From NCBI RefSeq assembly GCF_007567505.1, contig NZ_CP041783.1:2294001-2358000 (forward strand): DNA of 64,000 nucleotides. Reading direction: 5' to 3'. The position numbers and the translations under genes were made by a program. Source of the DNA: Shewanella donghaensis (GTDB lineage Bacteria; Pseudomonadota; Gammaproteobacteria; Enterobacterales; Shewanellaceae). Positions 49,400-58,063 of the stretch are shown piece after piece (the stretch's first letter is position 1; the number at the start of each line of letters is the position of its first letter). The notes below the pieces were generated by a model. It made no database searches, was not told the origin of the DNA, and was given only the letters and a program-made list of their open reading frames with translations.

Positions 49400-52033
49400 G
49401 TGAACTTGTTTAAGTCAGCTTTGGTAGTCATTGTTTGCGGTAGCTTATTTTCCTGTACTGCCACAGCCCCCAATATAAAAGAGCGAGATGGCAGCGCTAA
49501 TATCACTCAGGCACAAGCCCAGTCTCGTTCAAATTTAGTCTCCGAAGTGAGTTATCAATTGAGCTTTACCTTAACTGGAGAAACTCAGTTTAGTGGCGTA
49601 ACCAAGATGAATTTCGCCCTTTCAAGCATTGAATCAGCGTTAACTATCGACTTAAACAAAGCCAATATAAATAAATTACTGATTAACGGTCAAAATATTT
49701 ATCCCAATTACAACGGCGCATATTTAACAATTAACCCTAGATTATTATCTGTTGGTCAAAACAGTATCGAAATAGGCTACAGCCGCGAGCACAGCACCAA
49801 TGGTGAAGGCTTACATCGCTTTAAAGATCCTGTTGATGGCAATGTTTACCTATATTCGCACTTTGAACCTGCTGCGGCTCAACAGATGTTTGCCGTATTT
49901 GACCAACCAGATTTAAAAGCAACCTACCAAATTACCGTTGAAGCACCATTGAGCTGGCATGTCATCAGTACTATGCGTGAAACTCATGTTGAAGATATCG
50001 GTAATAGCCAGATTTGGACTTTCCCTACTACGCCTAAACTCAGCCCTTATAATTTTTCAATGCATGCCGGTCCTTACCATGTTTGGGAAGACAGCTCAGG
50101 CAAATATCCAATGCGATTATTTGCCCGTCAATCCGTTGCTGAGCAAGTCAGTCCTGAAGACTGGTTTACCTACACGAAACAAGGCTTAACCTTCTTTGAT
50201 GACTATTTTGATATTGACTACCCTTTTAAAAAATATGACCAACTACTAGTACCTGATTTCCTCTATGGCGCTATGGAAAACGCTGGCGCGATTACCTTTG
50301 CAGAAAGCCGCTTCATGTATAAAGACACTATGACAGCGGCGCAAAGACAGCGTTTAGCGGGGGTGATAATGCATGAGATGGCGCACCAATGGTTTGGCGA
50401 TCTCGTGACGATGAAATGGTGGAATGGCTTATGGCTAAATGAAAGTTTTGCGTCGTTCATGGGGACTTTAGCCACAAGCGAAGCGACCGAGTTTGACCAT
50501 GCTTGGCGTACTTTTTACGCCACAGGCAAGCAAAGTGCCTATGAGCAAGATAGCCTAGTGACCACTCACCCCATTGAAGTGCCTGTAGCCAGTAGCAGTA
50601 ATGCTTTTGATAATATTGATGCTATCACTTACTCAAAAGGCGCATCGGCTTTAAAACAACTAAGACACTTGCTAGGAGAAGAGACTTTCCAAAAAGGCGT
50701 CCAGCAGTATCTCAAACAATATAGTTATCAAAATGCCGAGTTAGATGACTTTATCAATAGCCTTGCTACAGCAAGTAACCGCGATTTAACTCAGTGGACT
50801 CAGGATTGGTTATATCAAGCGGGTGTAAACACCTTAAAAGCGCAATACCAATGTGAAAACTATCGCATCAGCCAGTTTTCACTTATACAAACAGCACCAA
50901 GTAAGGACTTACCAACCTTAAGGGAGCAACGTGTTCAAGTCGCCCTATTTAGAGCCAGTCGCCACTTGGTACACCAAGGGAAAACCGTTGCCGTAACTTA
51001 TAAAGGCGCTGTAACTGAAGTGCCAGAGCTGATTGGCGAATATTGCCCTGATTTGGTTTACCCCAACTTTGATGATTGGGGCTTTGTCAAAGTCGAGCTC
51101 GATGAGCGCTCTTTTGAAACAGCTAAGGCACAACTGAATAAGATAAGTGATCCCTTACTTCGTTCAATGTTGTGGCAAAGCATGTGGGACAGTGTCAGCG
51201 ATGGTCATTCATCAATCGAGCAATTTATTAATGTCGCACTGGTCAATGCGCCCAAAGAAAAAGACTACACCATTTTAGGCCAAGTGATTGACTACTTAAA
51301 ACAAGCCCAAAACACCTTAAATAGCATGGCACCAAACCATCAAGCTTATGCAAAAAAAGTCAGCAAAGCACTGACTCAAATGAGTTTACGCATGACCATG
51401 GAACATCAAAAGGATGCCGACTTTCAGCGTCGTTGGTTTGATGCTTATATAACACTAGCCAGCGACAATGCAGCACTTGGTCACTTAGCAGATATCTTGG
51501 CAGGTAACGCTCCTATTCAAGGTTTAAATATCAGCCAGGATTTACGTTGGAAAATCATCATCCAATTAAATCGACATGACTACCCAAGAAGAGCTGCACT
51601 GCTCGAGAATGAAAGCAAGCTAGATAGAAGCGATAGCGGCCAAAAGTCTGCCATTGCAGCAGAGGCTAGCCGCCCACAAGCGGATCTGAAACGTGAGTGG
51701 TTACATAGAATAGAGCATGACACCCAACTGCCTTTTTCAAAAAAGCGTGTCGCGATGAATTATCTTTATCCAAGTGAGCAAAAGCTATTGAGTGCCGCAA
51801 CCGCAGAGCAGCGATTAGCTAACCTTGTTGAATTAGACAATAAAGGTCCGGTGTTTATGCGAGCCTACAATCGAGCATTGATACCTACGGCATGCACCAA
51901 TGCGAATATCGACGCTTTGAATCAGGTTTTAAATACACAAACTGACTTATCAAAAATGACCCGGCGCGCCTTATTAGAGACCCGCCAAAAAGAACAGCGT
52001 TGCGTGACCATGAGTGAAGTATTAGCCAAATAG
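49400..52033 (+). CDS. M1-family aminopeptidase lipoprotein (PepN-like)
   Basis: An 877-residue zinc aminopeptidase with GTG start and AGGGAAG site. The signal peptide ends in FSC, a lipobox, so it is probably envelope-anchored, unlike cytosolic PepN. The exopeptidase motif GAMEN is followed by zinc motif HEMAH (His325, Glu326, His329) with the distal Glu348 in NESF. The C-terminal third is helical. It would release N-terminal amino acids from peptides entering the periplasm. Confidence 0.92.
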   Translation: MNLFKSALVVIVCGSLFSCTATAPNIKERDGSANITQAQAQSRSNLVSEVSYQLSFTLTGETQFSGVTKMNFALSSIESALTIDLNKANINKLLINGQNIYPNYNGAYLTINPRLLSVGQNSIEIGYSREHSTNGEGLHRFKDPVDGNVYLYSHFEPAAAQQMFAVFDQPDLKATYQITVEAPLSWHVISTMRETHVEDIGNSQIWTFPTTPKLSPYNFSMHAGPYHVWEDSSGKYPMRLFARQSVAEQVSPEDWFTYTKQGLTFFDDYFDIDYPFKKYDQLLVPDFLYGAMENAGAITFAESRFMYKDTMTAAQRQRLAGVIMHEMAHQWFGDLVTMKWWNGLWLNESFASFMGTLATSEATEFDHAWRTFYATGKQSAYEQDSLVTTHPIEVPVASSSNAFDNIDAITYSKGASALKQLRHLLGEETFQKGVQQYLKQYSYQNAELDDFINSLATASNRDLTQWTQDWLYQAGVNTLKAQYQCENYRISQFSLIQTAPSKDLPTLREQRVQVALFRASRHLVHQGKTVAVTYKGAVTEVPELIGEYCPDLVYPNFDDWGFVKVELDERSFETAKAQLNKISDPLLRSMLWQSMWDSVSDGHSSIEQFINVALVNAPKEKDYTILGQVIDYLKQAQNTLNSMAPNHQAYAKKVSKALTQMSLRMTMEHQKDADFQRRWFDAYITLASDNAALGHLADILAGNAPIQGLNISQDLRWKIIIQLNRHDYPRRAALLENESKLDRSDSGQKSAIAAEASRPQADLKREWLHRIEHDTQLPFSKKRVAMNYLYPSEQKLLSAATAEQRLANLVELDNKGPVFMRAYNRALIPTACTNANIDALNQVLNTQTDLSKMTRRALLETRQKEQRCVTMSEVLAK

Positions 52034-52107
52034 TGAGTAATATACGGTGAAAAAATTAAACACTTACCTAATACCAAGGTGAAACTATTAACCTGAAATA
52101 AGTGAAT

Positions 52108-52145
52108 AAAAAATGCCGCGCCTTTTAAGGGCGCGGCATTTTTAT
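52108..52145 (+). terminator. Bidirectional rho-independent terminator
   Basis: A very G+C-rich stem (atgccgcgcc/ggcgcggcat) flanked by A and T runs lies between the convergent M1 aminopeptidase and EEP-family genes. Confidence 0.9.
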
Positions 52146-52167
52146 TGAGCCAAAATTGAAAAACTAT

Positions 52168-53364
52168 TTAACTGCGCAAAGTAAATGTCATCATAATGGG
52201 CGCATGATCAGTACTATCGCTGTCACGTTCATATTCCGGTCGCACGAGATGCCTATCATAGGTTTGATAGCCACTAACTTCGGCTAAGTTTCGCGGGTGG
52301 GCTGCATCAAACTCGCAAGAAGCCAAAATATAATCTAATACCGAGCCCGTATTACCAAAGTAATGAGTCGCTGCCCTATCGTGCTTATGTAAATTAGGTG
52401 CTGGCGCATCATCAGTATCATTGGCCGACTCATCTTCATTAACACTGGATTCATATTCATCTTGGGCTAATGTGGCGTTTGATTTTTGGCCAGCTTGGAA
52501 CAATTCATAACTATCAAATAAACTAAAACGTTCAAATTCAGCTTTAAGATTAACGTCATTCAAGACTTTAAGCGTGGGATCGATAATGTCACTTCTAAAG
52601 ACTCTTTTACTGTTGGCTCGAAAAGCCTCAAGCGCGGTGCTTTGGATTGAATCATTAAAGTCACCCATCAATAACACCGGTAAATGATTCGCTTGGCGGT
52701 GCTTTGCGATCTCATAAAAAAGTAATGCAGCTTCACTGCCACGTTGCATATTCGATGCCCACGTGCCCAGCGCTTGCCTTGCCATAATATCTGCGCCGCC
52801 AGTCATGCCAGTATCAGTTAATGTGTCAACGCCCATGCCGCTGCGTTTGGACTTTAAATGCACCACATAGCACTCACACTCGCCAAAGTTAGGGATGTTC
52901 ACTCGGGCGCGCAGCGGATGACGGCTAAAGTCAAAATCACTGGCAATGCCCATCAGAGGCAGCAAAGATTGATCAACGTTAACCAAAGCGGTTTCAGTAA
53001 TAGGAAATTTCGAGGCTAAAGCCACTACAGGGTTTTTATAGACATAATCGCTGATCAAATTAGGCTCATCTAGCACTGCAAAATAACGGTAACCCAAAGG
53101 TTGCAGTAACGCTTTTAACGCATCAGGGCTAAAGACCTCTTGAAAACCGATAATATCGGGCTGTTGCTCAGTCAAATAATCGCTGAGCCAACGACACTTT
53201 TTCTGCCATTGTTGGTGAGAATAAATATTCTCAAAATCATAATATGCAGCAGGAGGCTCGATAAAATTAAATAAATTAAACGAGGCAACGGTAAACTCTT
53301 GATGCTTTTGTTGATCTTTATTCTGATCTTTTTCAAGCTCATTCTGACTACTTATTGAACTCAC
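52168..53364 (-). CDS. Endonuclease/exonuclease/phosphatase (EEP) family protein
   Basis: A metal-dependent phosphoesterase of the exonuclease III/DNase I fold. Conserved elements: ASFNLFNF, DIIGFQEV (metal Glu), LLMGDFNDS (Asp, Asn) and DSTDHAPIMM (Asp-His). An acidic, Asn/Glu-rich insertion of about 45 residues lies before the last third. No signal peptide is evident, so it may be cytoplasmic. The substrate is unknown. The start is uncertain: GTG complementary to 53362-53364, with AAGG 8 nt upstream, is chosen over the longer frame to 53451. Confidence 0.8.
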   Translation of the reverse strand: MSSISSQNELEKDQNKDQQKHQEFTVASFNLFNFIEPPAAYYDFENIYSHQQWQKKCRWLSDYLTEQQPDIIGFQEVFSPDALKALLQPLGYRYFAVLDEPNLISDYVYKNPVVALASKFPITETALVNVDQSLLPLMGIASDFDFSRHPLRARVNIPNFGECECYVVHLKSKRSGMGVDTLTDTGMTGGADIMARQALGTWASNMQRGSEAALLFYEIAKHRQANHLPVLLMGDFNDSIQSTALEAFRANSKRVFRSDIIDPTLKVLNDVNLKAEFERFSLFDSYELFQAGQKSNATLAQDEYESSVNEDESANDTDDAPAPNLHKHDRAATHYFGNTGSVLDYILASCEFDAAHPRNLAEVSGYQTYDRHLVRPEYERDSDSTDHAPIMMTFTLRS

Positions 53365-53568
53365 TTCATGCACCTTACAAAGCCTATTAAGACTACAGGT
53401 TAGCCCCTTAATCTGAAGAAGTCGATGCTTGTTCAACAAACAAAACCACAATCGATAATAAAGCTCTCATCATGCAAATTTGCCCAAAGTTTAAACAAAA
53501 AAATGATCCTAAATTAGCAACTGCCGTATTACCACCCGAAACATTAATTTGAATTCGAGGAATTAAAG

Positions 53569-54954
53569 ATGAAACGGAAATACTCACTTGCCCTTTGCTT
53601 TTCACTTGTTGCACTAACAGCTTGCTCTGATGACGACGATAAAATTGTTATCGAAGAAACTCCCAACATTGAATATGCCCAAGTACGAGTTATTCACGCA
53701 TCCAGCGATGCTCCAATGGTTAATGTAACCGCTAATGGCGCTGCCTTACTTCAAGATGTAGATTACGCCGTATCCAGTGGATTAATAGAAGTTGAAGCAG
53801 CAACCTACGCGGTCACTGTCGATGCAAAATTAGCCGATGGCACAACCCTGACAGTGTTAGAGGCTGACCTGCCTGCTGGTGCAGACATGGAATACACCGC
53901 CGTTGCACTGGGTAATGTTTCCGACGAAAACTTGATGCTGAAAGTCGTTGCCAACGAAAAAGCAGACATCACTTCAGGCAATGCCAGAGTACAAGTCTTG
54001 CATGCCGCGCCAGATGTTGGCCTAGTCGATGTGTATGTAACAGCGCCAATGGCAGATATCTCAGTAATGGAACCGACATTATCAGCCAATTACATGGATA
54101 ACAGCGGCCAGTTAGAAGTACCAACGGATGATTACCAAATTCGTATCACCCCTAACGGTGACAAAACAGTGGTATTTGATTCAGGTACAGTCAATCTAGC
54201 CACTGGGACTGATTACTTCATCTCTGCGATTCCAAACGAATGGTCAGGCGATTCACCAGTTGCATTACTTGTCGCTTTACCAGATGCACAAGTGCTATTA
54301 AATGATGTCAGTAGCGGTAGCGATATTCGAGTAGTACATGCTGTTGCAGATGCCCCTGCAGTAGATGTGTTTTTAGATGGCAGCATGACAGCAGCCATTG
54401 AAATGTTGTCATTTGGTGAACTAGCAGGTTACCTCAATATCACAGAAGGTATGCACACCGTCACCGTTGCGGCTAACGCCGATAACTCAGTTGAAGTCAT
54501 TAGCGATGCAGAAGTTGATTTAATGCTTGGCAGCAGTTACTCAGTGCTGGCGGTAGGTTCTCTTGCCGGAACTGATTCAGGTATGGATATTTCACCTTGG
54601 GCATATGCAGAACACACACGTCGCATTGCAACTGAAGCAAGACTCAACGTGATTCATGCTTCTTACTCAGCAGGAAATGTGGATGTTTACTTAACCCCAA
54701 CAGCTGACATCAGCGCTTCAGACCCTGCTCTGACTGATGTGCCGTTCAAAGCAGCATCTGGCAGTTTAAGTGTTACGCCAGGCGATTACACTGTAAGCGT
54801 AACTGTAACAGGTACAAAAACTGTCGCTATTGGTCCACTTCCAGTCACACTAGCAGCCAACGGCTTGTACAGTGTTGCAGCGGTTGATGCTAAAGATGAC
54901 AACTCAATGTTCACCGTTATATTAATGGATGACTTTGTGGCAGAGGAAGAATAG
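53569..54954 (+). CDS. DUF4397-repeat lipoprotein
   Basis: A 461-residue exported lipoprotein (lipobox LTAC followed by SDDDD). It contains four DUF4397 repeats, recognised by VRVIHASSDAP, VQVLHAAPDVG, IRVVHAVADAP and LNVIHASYSAG, each followed by VDVY/VDVF strands. The family is beta-rich, widespread in marine bacteria, and of unknown function. A binding or adhesion role at the surface is only a guess. Confidence 0.87.
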   Translation: MKRKYSLALCFSLVALTACSDDDDKIVIEETPNIEYAQVRVIHASSDAPMVNVTANGAALLQDVDYAVSSGLIEVEAATYAVTVDAKLADGTTLTVLEADLPAGADMEYTAVALGNVSDENLMLKVVANEKADITSGNARVQVLHAAPDVGLVDVYVTAPMADISVMEPTLSANYMDNSGQLEVPTDDYQIRITPNGDKTVVFDSGTVNLATGTDYFISAIPNEWSGDSPVALLVALPDAQVLLNDVSSGSDIRVVHAVADAPAVDVFLDGSMTAAIEMLSFGELAGYLNITEGMHTVTVAANADNSVEVISDAEVDLMLGSSYSVLAVGSLAGTDSGMDISPWAYAEHTRRIATEARLNVIHASYSAGNVDVYLTPTADISASDPALTDVPFKAASGSLSVTPGDYTVSVTVTGTKTVAIGPLPVTLAANGLYSVAAVDAKDDNSMFTVILMDDFVAEEE

Positions 54955-55035
54955 CTCAGACGCTAGCCTGCTCATTAACCCTAACGTGTTAATTAAACGC
55001 TAGCAGTTAAATTTTTATCTCCGTCCACCCTTTTG

Positions 55036-55070
55036 CGGCTTATCCCTAACCCTGGTAAGCCGTTTTTTTA
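55036..55070 (+). terminator. Rho-independent terminator of the DUF4397 gene
   Basis: A stem cggctta(t)cc/ggtaagccg with one bulged base is followed by seven T residues, about 80 nt after the stop codon. Confidence 0.8.
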
Positions 55071-55117
55071 TTTATATAACGATAATAATTGTTCATACAA
55101 CTTTGAGGTTAATCATT

Positions 55118-55672
55118 ATGATAAAGTTACTCACCCTATTATTTGTCACCTTGGTGTTGTTTCAATTACTGAGTCCAAAGGTAAGCGCAATGGAAATTCG
55201 TTTTGATACCCCTGCACATGTCACTAAAGCAACGATTAGCAATGACACCGTTATGGGTGGACTTTCTGCAAGTGAAATACAAAGCCAACAAGGTATCAAC
55301 CCTGTATTCAGCGGCAATGTGTCCCTAGAGAATAATGGTGGATTTGCTTCAATTGAATATCAACTTCAGCAGCAAATACCCAGCAGCAAAATTATTAAAC
55401 TGAAAGTGTTAGGCGATGGAAAGCGCTACCAACTAAGACTTAAAACATCCAAACTCAGTTATGGTGAAGCCTATGCTGTTGACTTTGACACTCAAGTGGA
55501 TCAATGGACAGAACATGAGTTTGCGACCACAGATTTTACAGCACGCTTTCGTGGTAGAAGTATTAACGCTCCCACGTTAGAATTTGCAGACGTTAATCGT
55601 ATTGGCTTTTTGATTGCAGATAAACAACAAGGCCGTTTTACTATTACCCTTGAGTCAGTAAATTTTGACTAA
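55118..55672 (+). CDS. CIA30-family protein
   Basis: A 184-residue exported protein (signal ending VSAM) with the CIA30/galactose-binding-like signature SNDTVMGGLSASE and VSLENNGGFASIEY. The name comes from mitochondrial complex I assembly factor CIA30; bacterial roles are not established. The ATG at 55118 is preferred over an upstream in-frame TTG. Confidence 0.85.
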   Translation: MIKLLTLLFVTLVLFQLLSPKVSAMEIRFDTPAHVTKATISNDTVMGGLSASEIQSQQGINPVFSGNVSLENNGGFASIEYQLQQQIPSSKIIKLKVLGDGKRYQLRLKTSKLSYGEAYAVDFDTQVDQWTEHEFATTDFTARFRGRSINAPTLEFADVNRIGFLIADKQQGRFTITLESVNFD

Positions 55673-55680
55673 ATGACTGT

Positions 55681-55730
55681 TGACTACAATCGACTGCAAT
55701 CGACTGCCCCTGTGGACTGTCGACTACAAT
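55681..55730 (+). repeat. Degenerate 10-bp repeats
   Basis: Decamers tgactacaat, cgactgcaat and cgactgcccc run head to tail at 55681-55710, and cgactacaat recurs in the same phase at 55721-55730. They lie between the CIA30 and HAD genes. Confidence 0.7.
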
Positions 55731-55790
55731 CAAACTCCATAATCAGAGTTCACAGTCTGAATAACACTAAATAAACCCAAAGGATTGGCA

Positions 55791-56390
55791 ATGAATAGTT
55801 TGGTCGGCATTAAAGGCGTCATATTTGATTTGGACGGCACTCTAGTTGAATCAGCATTAGATTTTAGCCAAATTAAGCATCAGCTAGGTTGCCCAGCAGA
55901 AGTCGATTTACTTGATTTCATTGCTGATATGCCCACTGAAGAACAACAAGCACAGGCAAATGACATCATTTTAGAGCATGAAACTCAAGATGCGATCAAT
56001 GCGAAAGCACTCCCTAATATGCACCCTTTGCTTAAAACCATTGCGCAATTACAACTTCCCACGGCCATTGTCACACGTAATAGTAAAGTCGCTACCGCAA
56101 CCAAGCTTAGGCAAAATGATATAGAGTTAGACCTTGTGTTAACACGCGAATGTTACCCAGCAAAACCGGCACCAGATGCGTTGCTGGCCATTGCCACAAT
56201 GTGGGATATTGACCCCGCTTCTCTTATCTATGTAGGTGATTACTTATACGATATTCAGGCCGCAAATAATGCAGGCATGATTTCAGTGTTTATTAACCAC
56301 AATAAGCAACCCGAATATCAATCTCAGGCTGACGTTATTGTTAATGATTTACATCAATTACAACAGATCATTGAAGACGATAATGGATAG
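55791..56390 (+). CDS. HAD-superfamily hydrolase
   Basis: A 199-residue phosphatase-type HAD protein. Motif I is FDLDGTL (nucleophile Asp and acid-base Asp), motif II TRNS, motif III Lys in YPAKPAP, and motif IV GDYLYD. A small helical cap lies between motifs I and II, as in phosphoglycolate phosphatase-like enzymes. The substrate is not predictable. AAAGGA lies 8 nt before the ATG at 55791. Confidence 0.87.
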   Translation: MNSLVGIKGVIFDLDGTLVESALDFSQIKHQLGCPAEVDLLDFIADMPTEEQQAQANDIILEHETQDAINAKALPNMHPLLKTIAQLQLPTAIVTRNSKVATATKLRQNDIELDLVLTRECYPAKPAPDALLAIATMWDIDPASLIYVGDYLYDIQAANNAGMISVFINHNKQPEYQSQADVIVNDLHQLQQIIEDDNG

Positions 56391-56680
56391 TGAAAACTCA
56401 AAACTGACGACATTTATTCTGATTCGGTTGTAACACGTTTTTGGACAAAAGCTTCTTAGAGTTAATGTTAAAAACGCTCTAGCTCACATCTCGATAAGTA
56501 TGGCTAAAATTGGAAAGGCTCAAATTTTAACTAAGCCACTACAATAAGACCTCAGGTCGAACGGACTGAAACAAGTTAGATTAAAAGTCCAACTCGTTTT
56601 CAAATAATGAGAAGATACGACTATGTTCAAAATGCGTCCATAGATAAACACAGCCTATAATAAACAACGAGAAATATAAC

Positions 56681-57511
56681 TTAATACCTAAGGACTTCCA
56701 GCCAATCAATGGTGGCTAGGTAATCTAAAGCGTCCTTGTTAAGGGGGTTATTTTCAATATTAACACTTCTAAGCTTAGGGTTATTATCAAACCTGATATA
56801 CTCAATATTATTCCCCATAGCAACAAGTATCTCAATCTCTAAGTTATACGAAACATCCACAGAATTAATCCCAGTGTCATTAATAAATAACGTCTTTAAA
56901 TCATGCAATTGAGAAACATCAATGCCATTAAGGGGGTTATTGTTTAGCGTTATATCACGAATACTACGTGAGTTGGTGAGATTAATATGTTCAATTAAAT
57001 TATCTGAAACATTCAAGTAACTAACATCAGTGCCCTCTAAGTTGATATTGCTAATTAAATTGCTTGTTAAAAACACAATATTAAGTTTCGGTAAGTGGGA
57101 AAGGTTTACTTCCTCTAATGCTGTATTGTAATTAATATATACTGTGTTTAATTCTAAATTTTGAGATATATCTACTGATTTAAGATAAGGGTTGTTAGCT
57201 ATATCTATATACTCCAAACTGGGGTTACCGCTGAGGTCCAACTCAGTGAGTGCGGTGTAAAGCAGATATAGCGTCTTTAGGTTTTCAAGCTGCTCAATAC
57301 CTGCAATAGAGTCTATACCGTTACGACTACAACTAAGCTCGGTGACCTCTTCAACGCTTGACCAACCATACTCCTCCACCCAACCGATGAAGCATTTTTT
57401 CATAGCTGGATGCTCAAAGTGCACATCGTCATACCATTCTTTTACTGTGTTATCAGAAGAGTTACAACCCATCAATACTACAGCGATAAATATAAGGTAA
57501 ATTTTTTTCAT
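56681..57511 (-). CDS. Leucine-rich-repeat lipoprotein
   Basis: A 276-residue protein with a lipobox LMGC (about residue 16). From about residue 75 it has roughly nine repeats of 20-21 residues of the form L..L.I..N.L...D.S, including SVDISQNLELNTVYIN and GIDVSQLHDLKTLFIN. These resemble the LRR type of surface proteins that bind other proteins. The DNA is more A+T rich than the neighbours, and the region carries other accessory features. The ATG at 57511 follows AGGA. Confidence 0.82.
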   Translation of the reverse strand: MKKIYLIFIAVVLMGCNSSDNTVKEWYDDVHFEHPAMKKCFIGWVEEYGWSSVEEVTELSCSRNGIDSIAGIEQLENLKTLYLLYTALTELDLSGNPSLEYIDIANNPYLKSVDISQNLELNTVYINYNTALEEVNLSHLPKLNIVFLTSNLISNINLEGTDVSYLNVSDNLIEHINLTNSRSIRDITLNNNPLNGIDVSQLHDLKTLFINDTGINSVDVSYNLEIEILVAMGNNIEYIRFDNNPKLRSVNIENNPLNKDALDYLATIDWLEVLRY

Positions 57512-57577
57512 GTATTCCAATCCTATTGGAGCGCTAACAATGTAGCGCTCAACATAGTTATAAAATGTATCGTTAGG

Positions 57578-58063
57578 TTAGTTATACGTTTGCTTCAAAT
57601 CATCTATCACACTTTGATAATCTTCACCTTTGATGGTATTAAGGTAATTAGCATTTAAACTACTGAGTTTATTTCTTGCCATGCTGCTGTTGATACCACC
57701 ATGGTCTTGGAATCTATACCGATAAGACGACCCATCAAAGTTATCTGTCACATAGTAGTCATAACAAACGGAAGGGGTGTTATAAACCTGATAGGCATCT
57801 TCTGTATCAGTCATCTCTGCGCGATTAAGTTTACATTGCGTCGTTCTAAATGAGGTTAAATAGACATTGTCTGCAATTTTTTTATCACTTGCCGCCCCCA
57901 TAGCTTTAACTGAAGTAGCCATCTGTGCACCTTGGGTTTCTATAAATATTAATTTGTTTTCTCCGAAGTGAACTCTGTCAGCCAAAATAGCATAGCGAAA
58001 TGCAGCTGCAGCGGAGTAATGTACGGCTATGTCACTATAATATGGCTTTGTACTCTTAATCAA
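57578..58063 (-). pseudogene. Hypothetical ORF, probably truncated at its 5' end
   Basis: The open frame (161 residues) encodes a plausible polypeptide (MIKSTKPYYSDIAVHYSAAAAF...), with ENKLIFIETQGAQMATSVKAMG and a Cys/Tyr-rich middle. It has no ATG; the only start is a TTG without a ribosome site. The frame is open only a few codons further upstream before a stop. This suggests a gene fragment that lost its beginning. It matches no family I recognise. It may be co-transcribed with the LRR lipoprotein, 66 bp downstream. Confidence 0.45.

Noticed and set aside
57529-57577. Possible integron attC site (gagcgcta...tagcgctc with GTTAGGT)
   Set aside because: Core-like sequences are present, but the element would be shorter than known attC sites, no integrase is nearby, and no array of cassettes follows.
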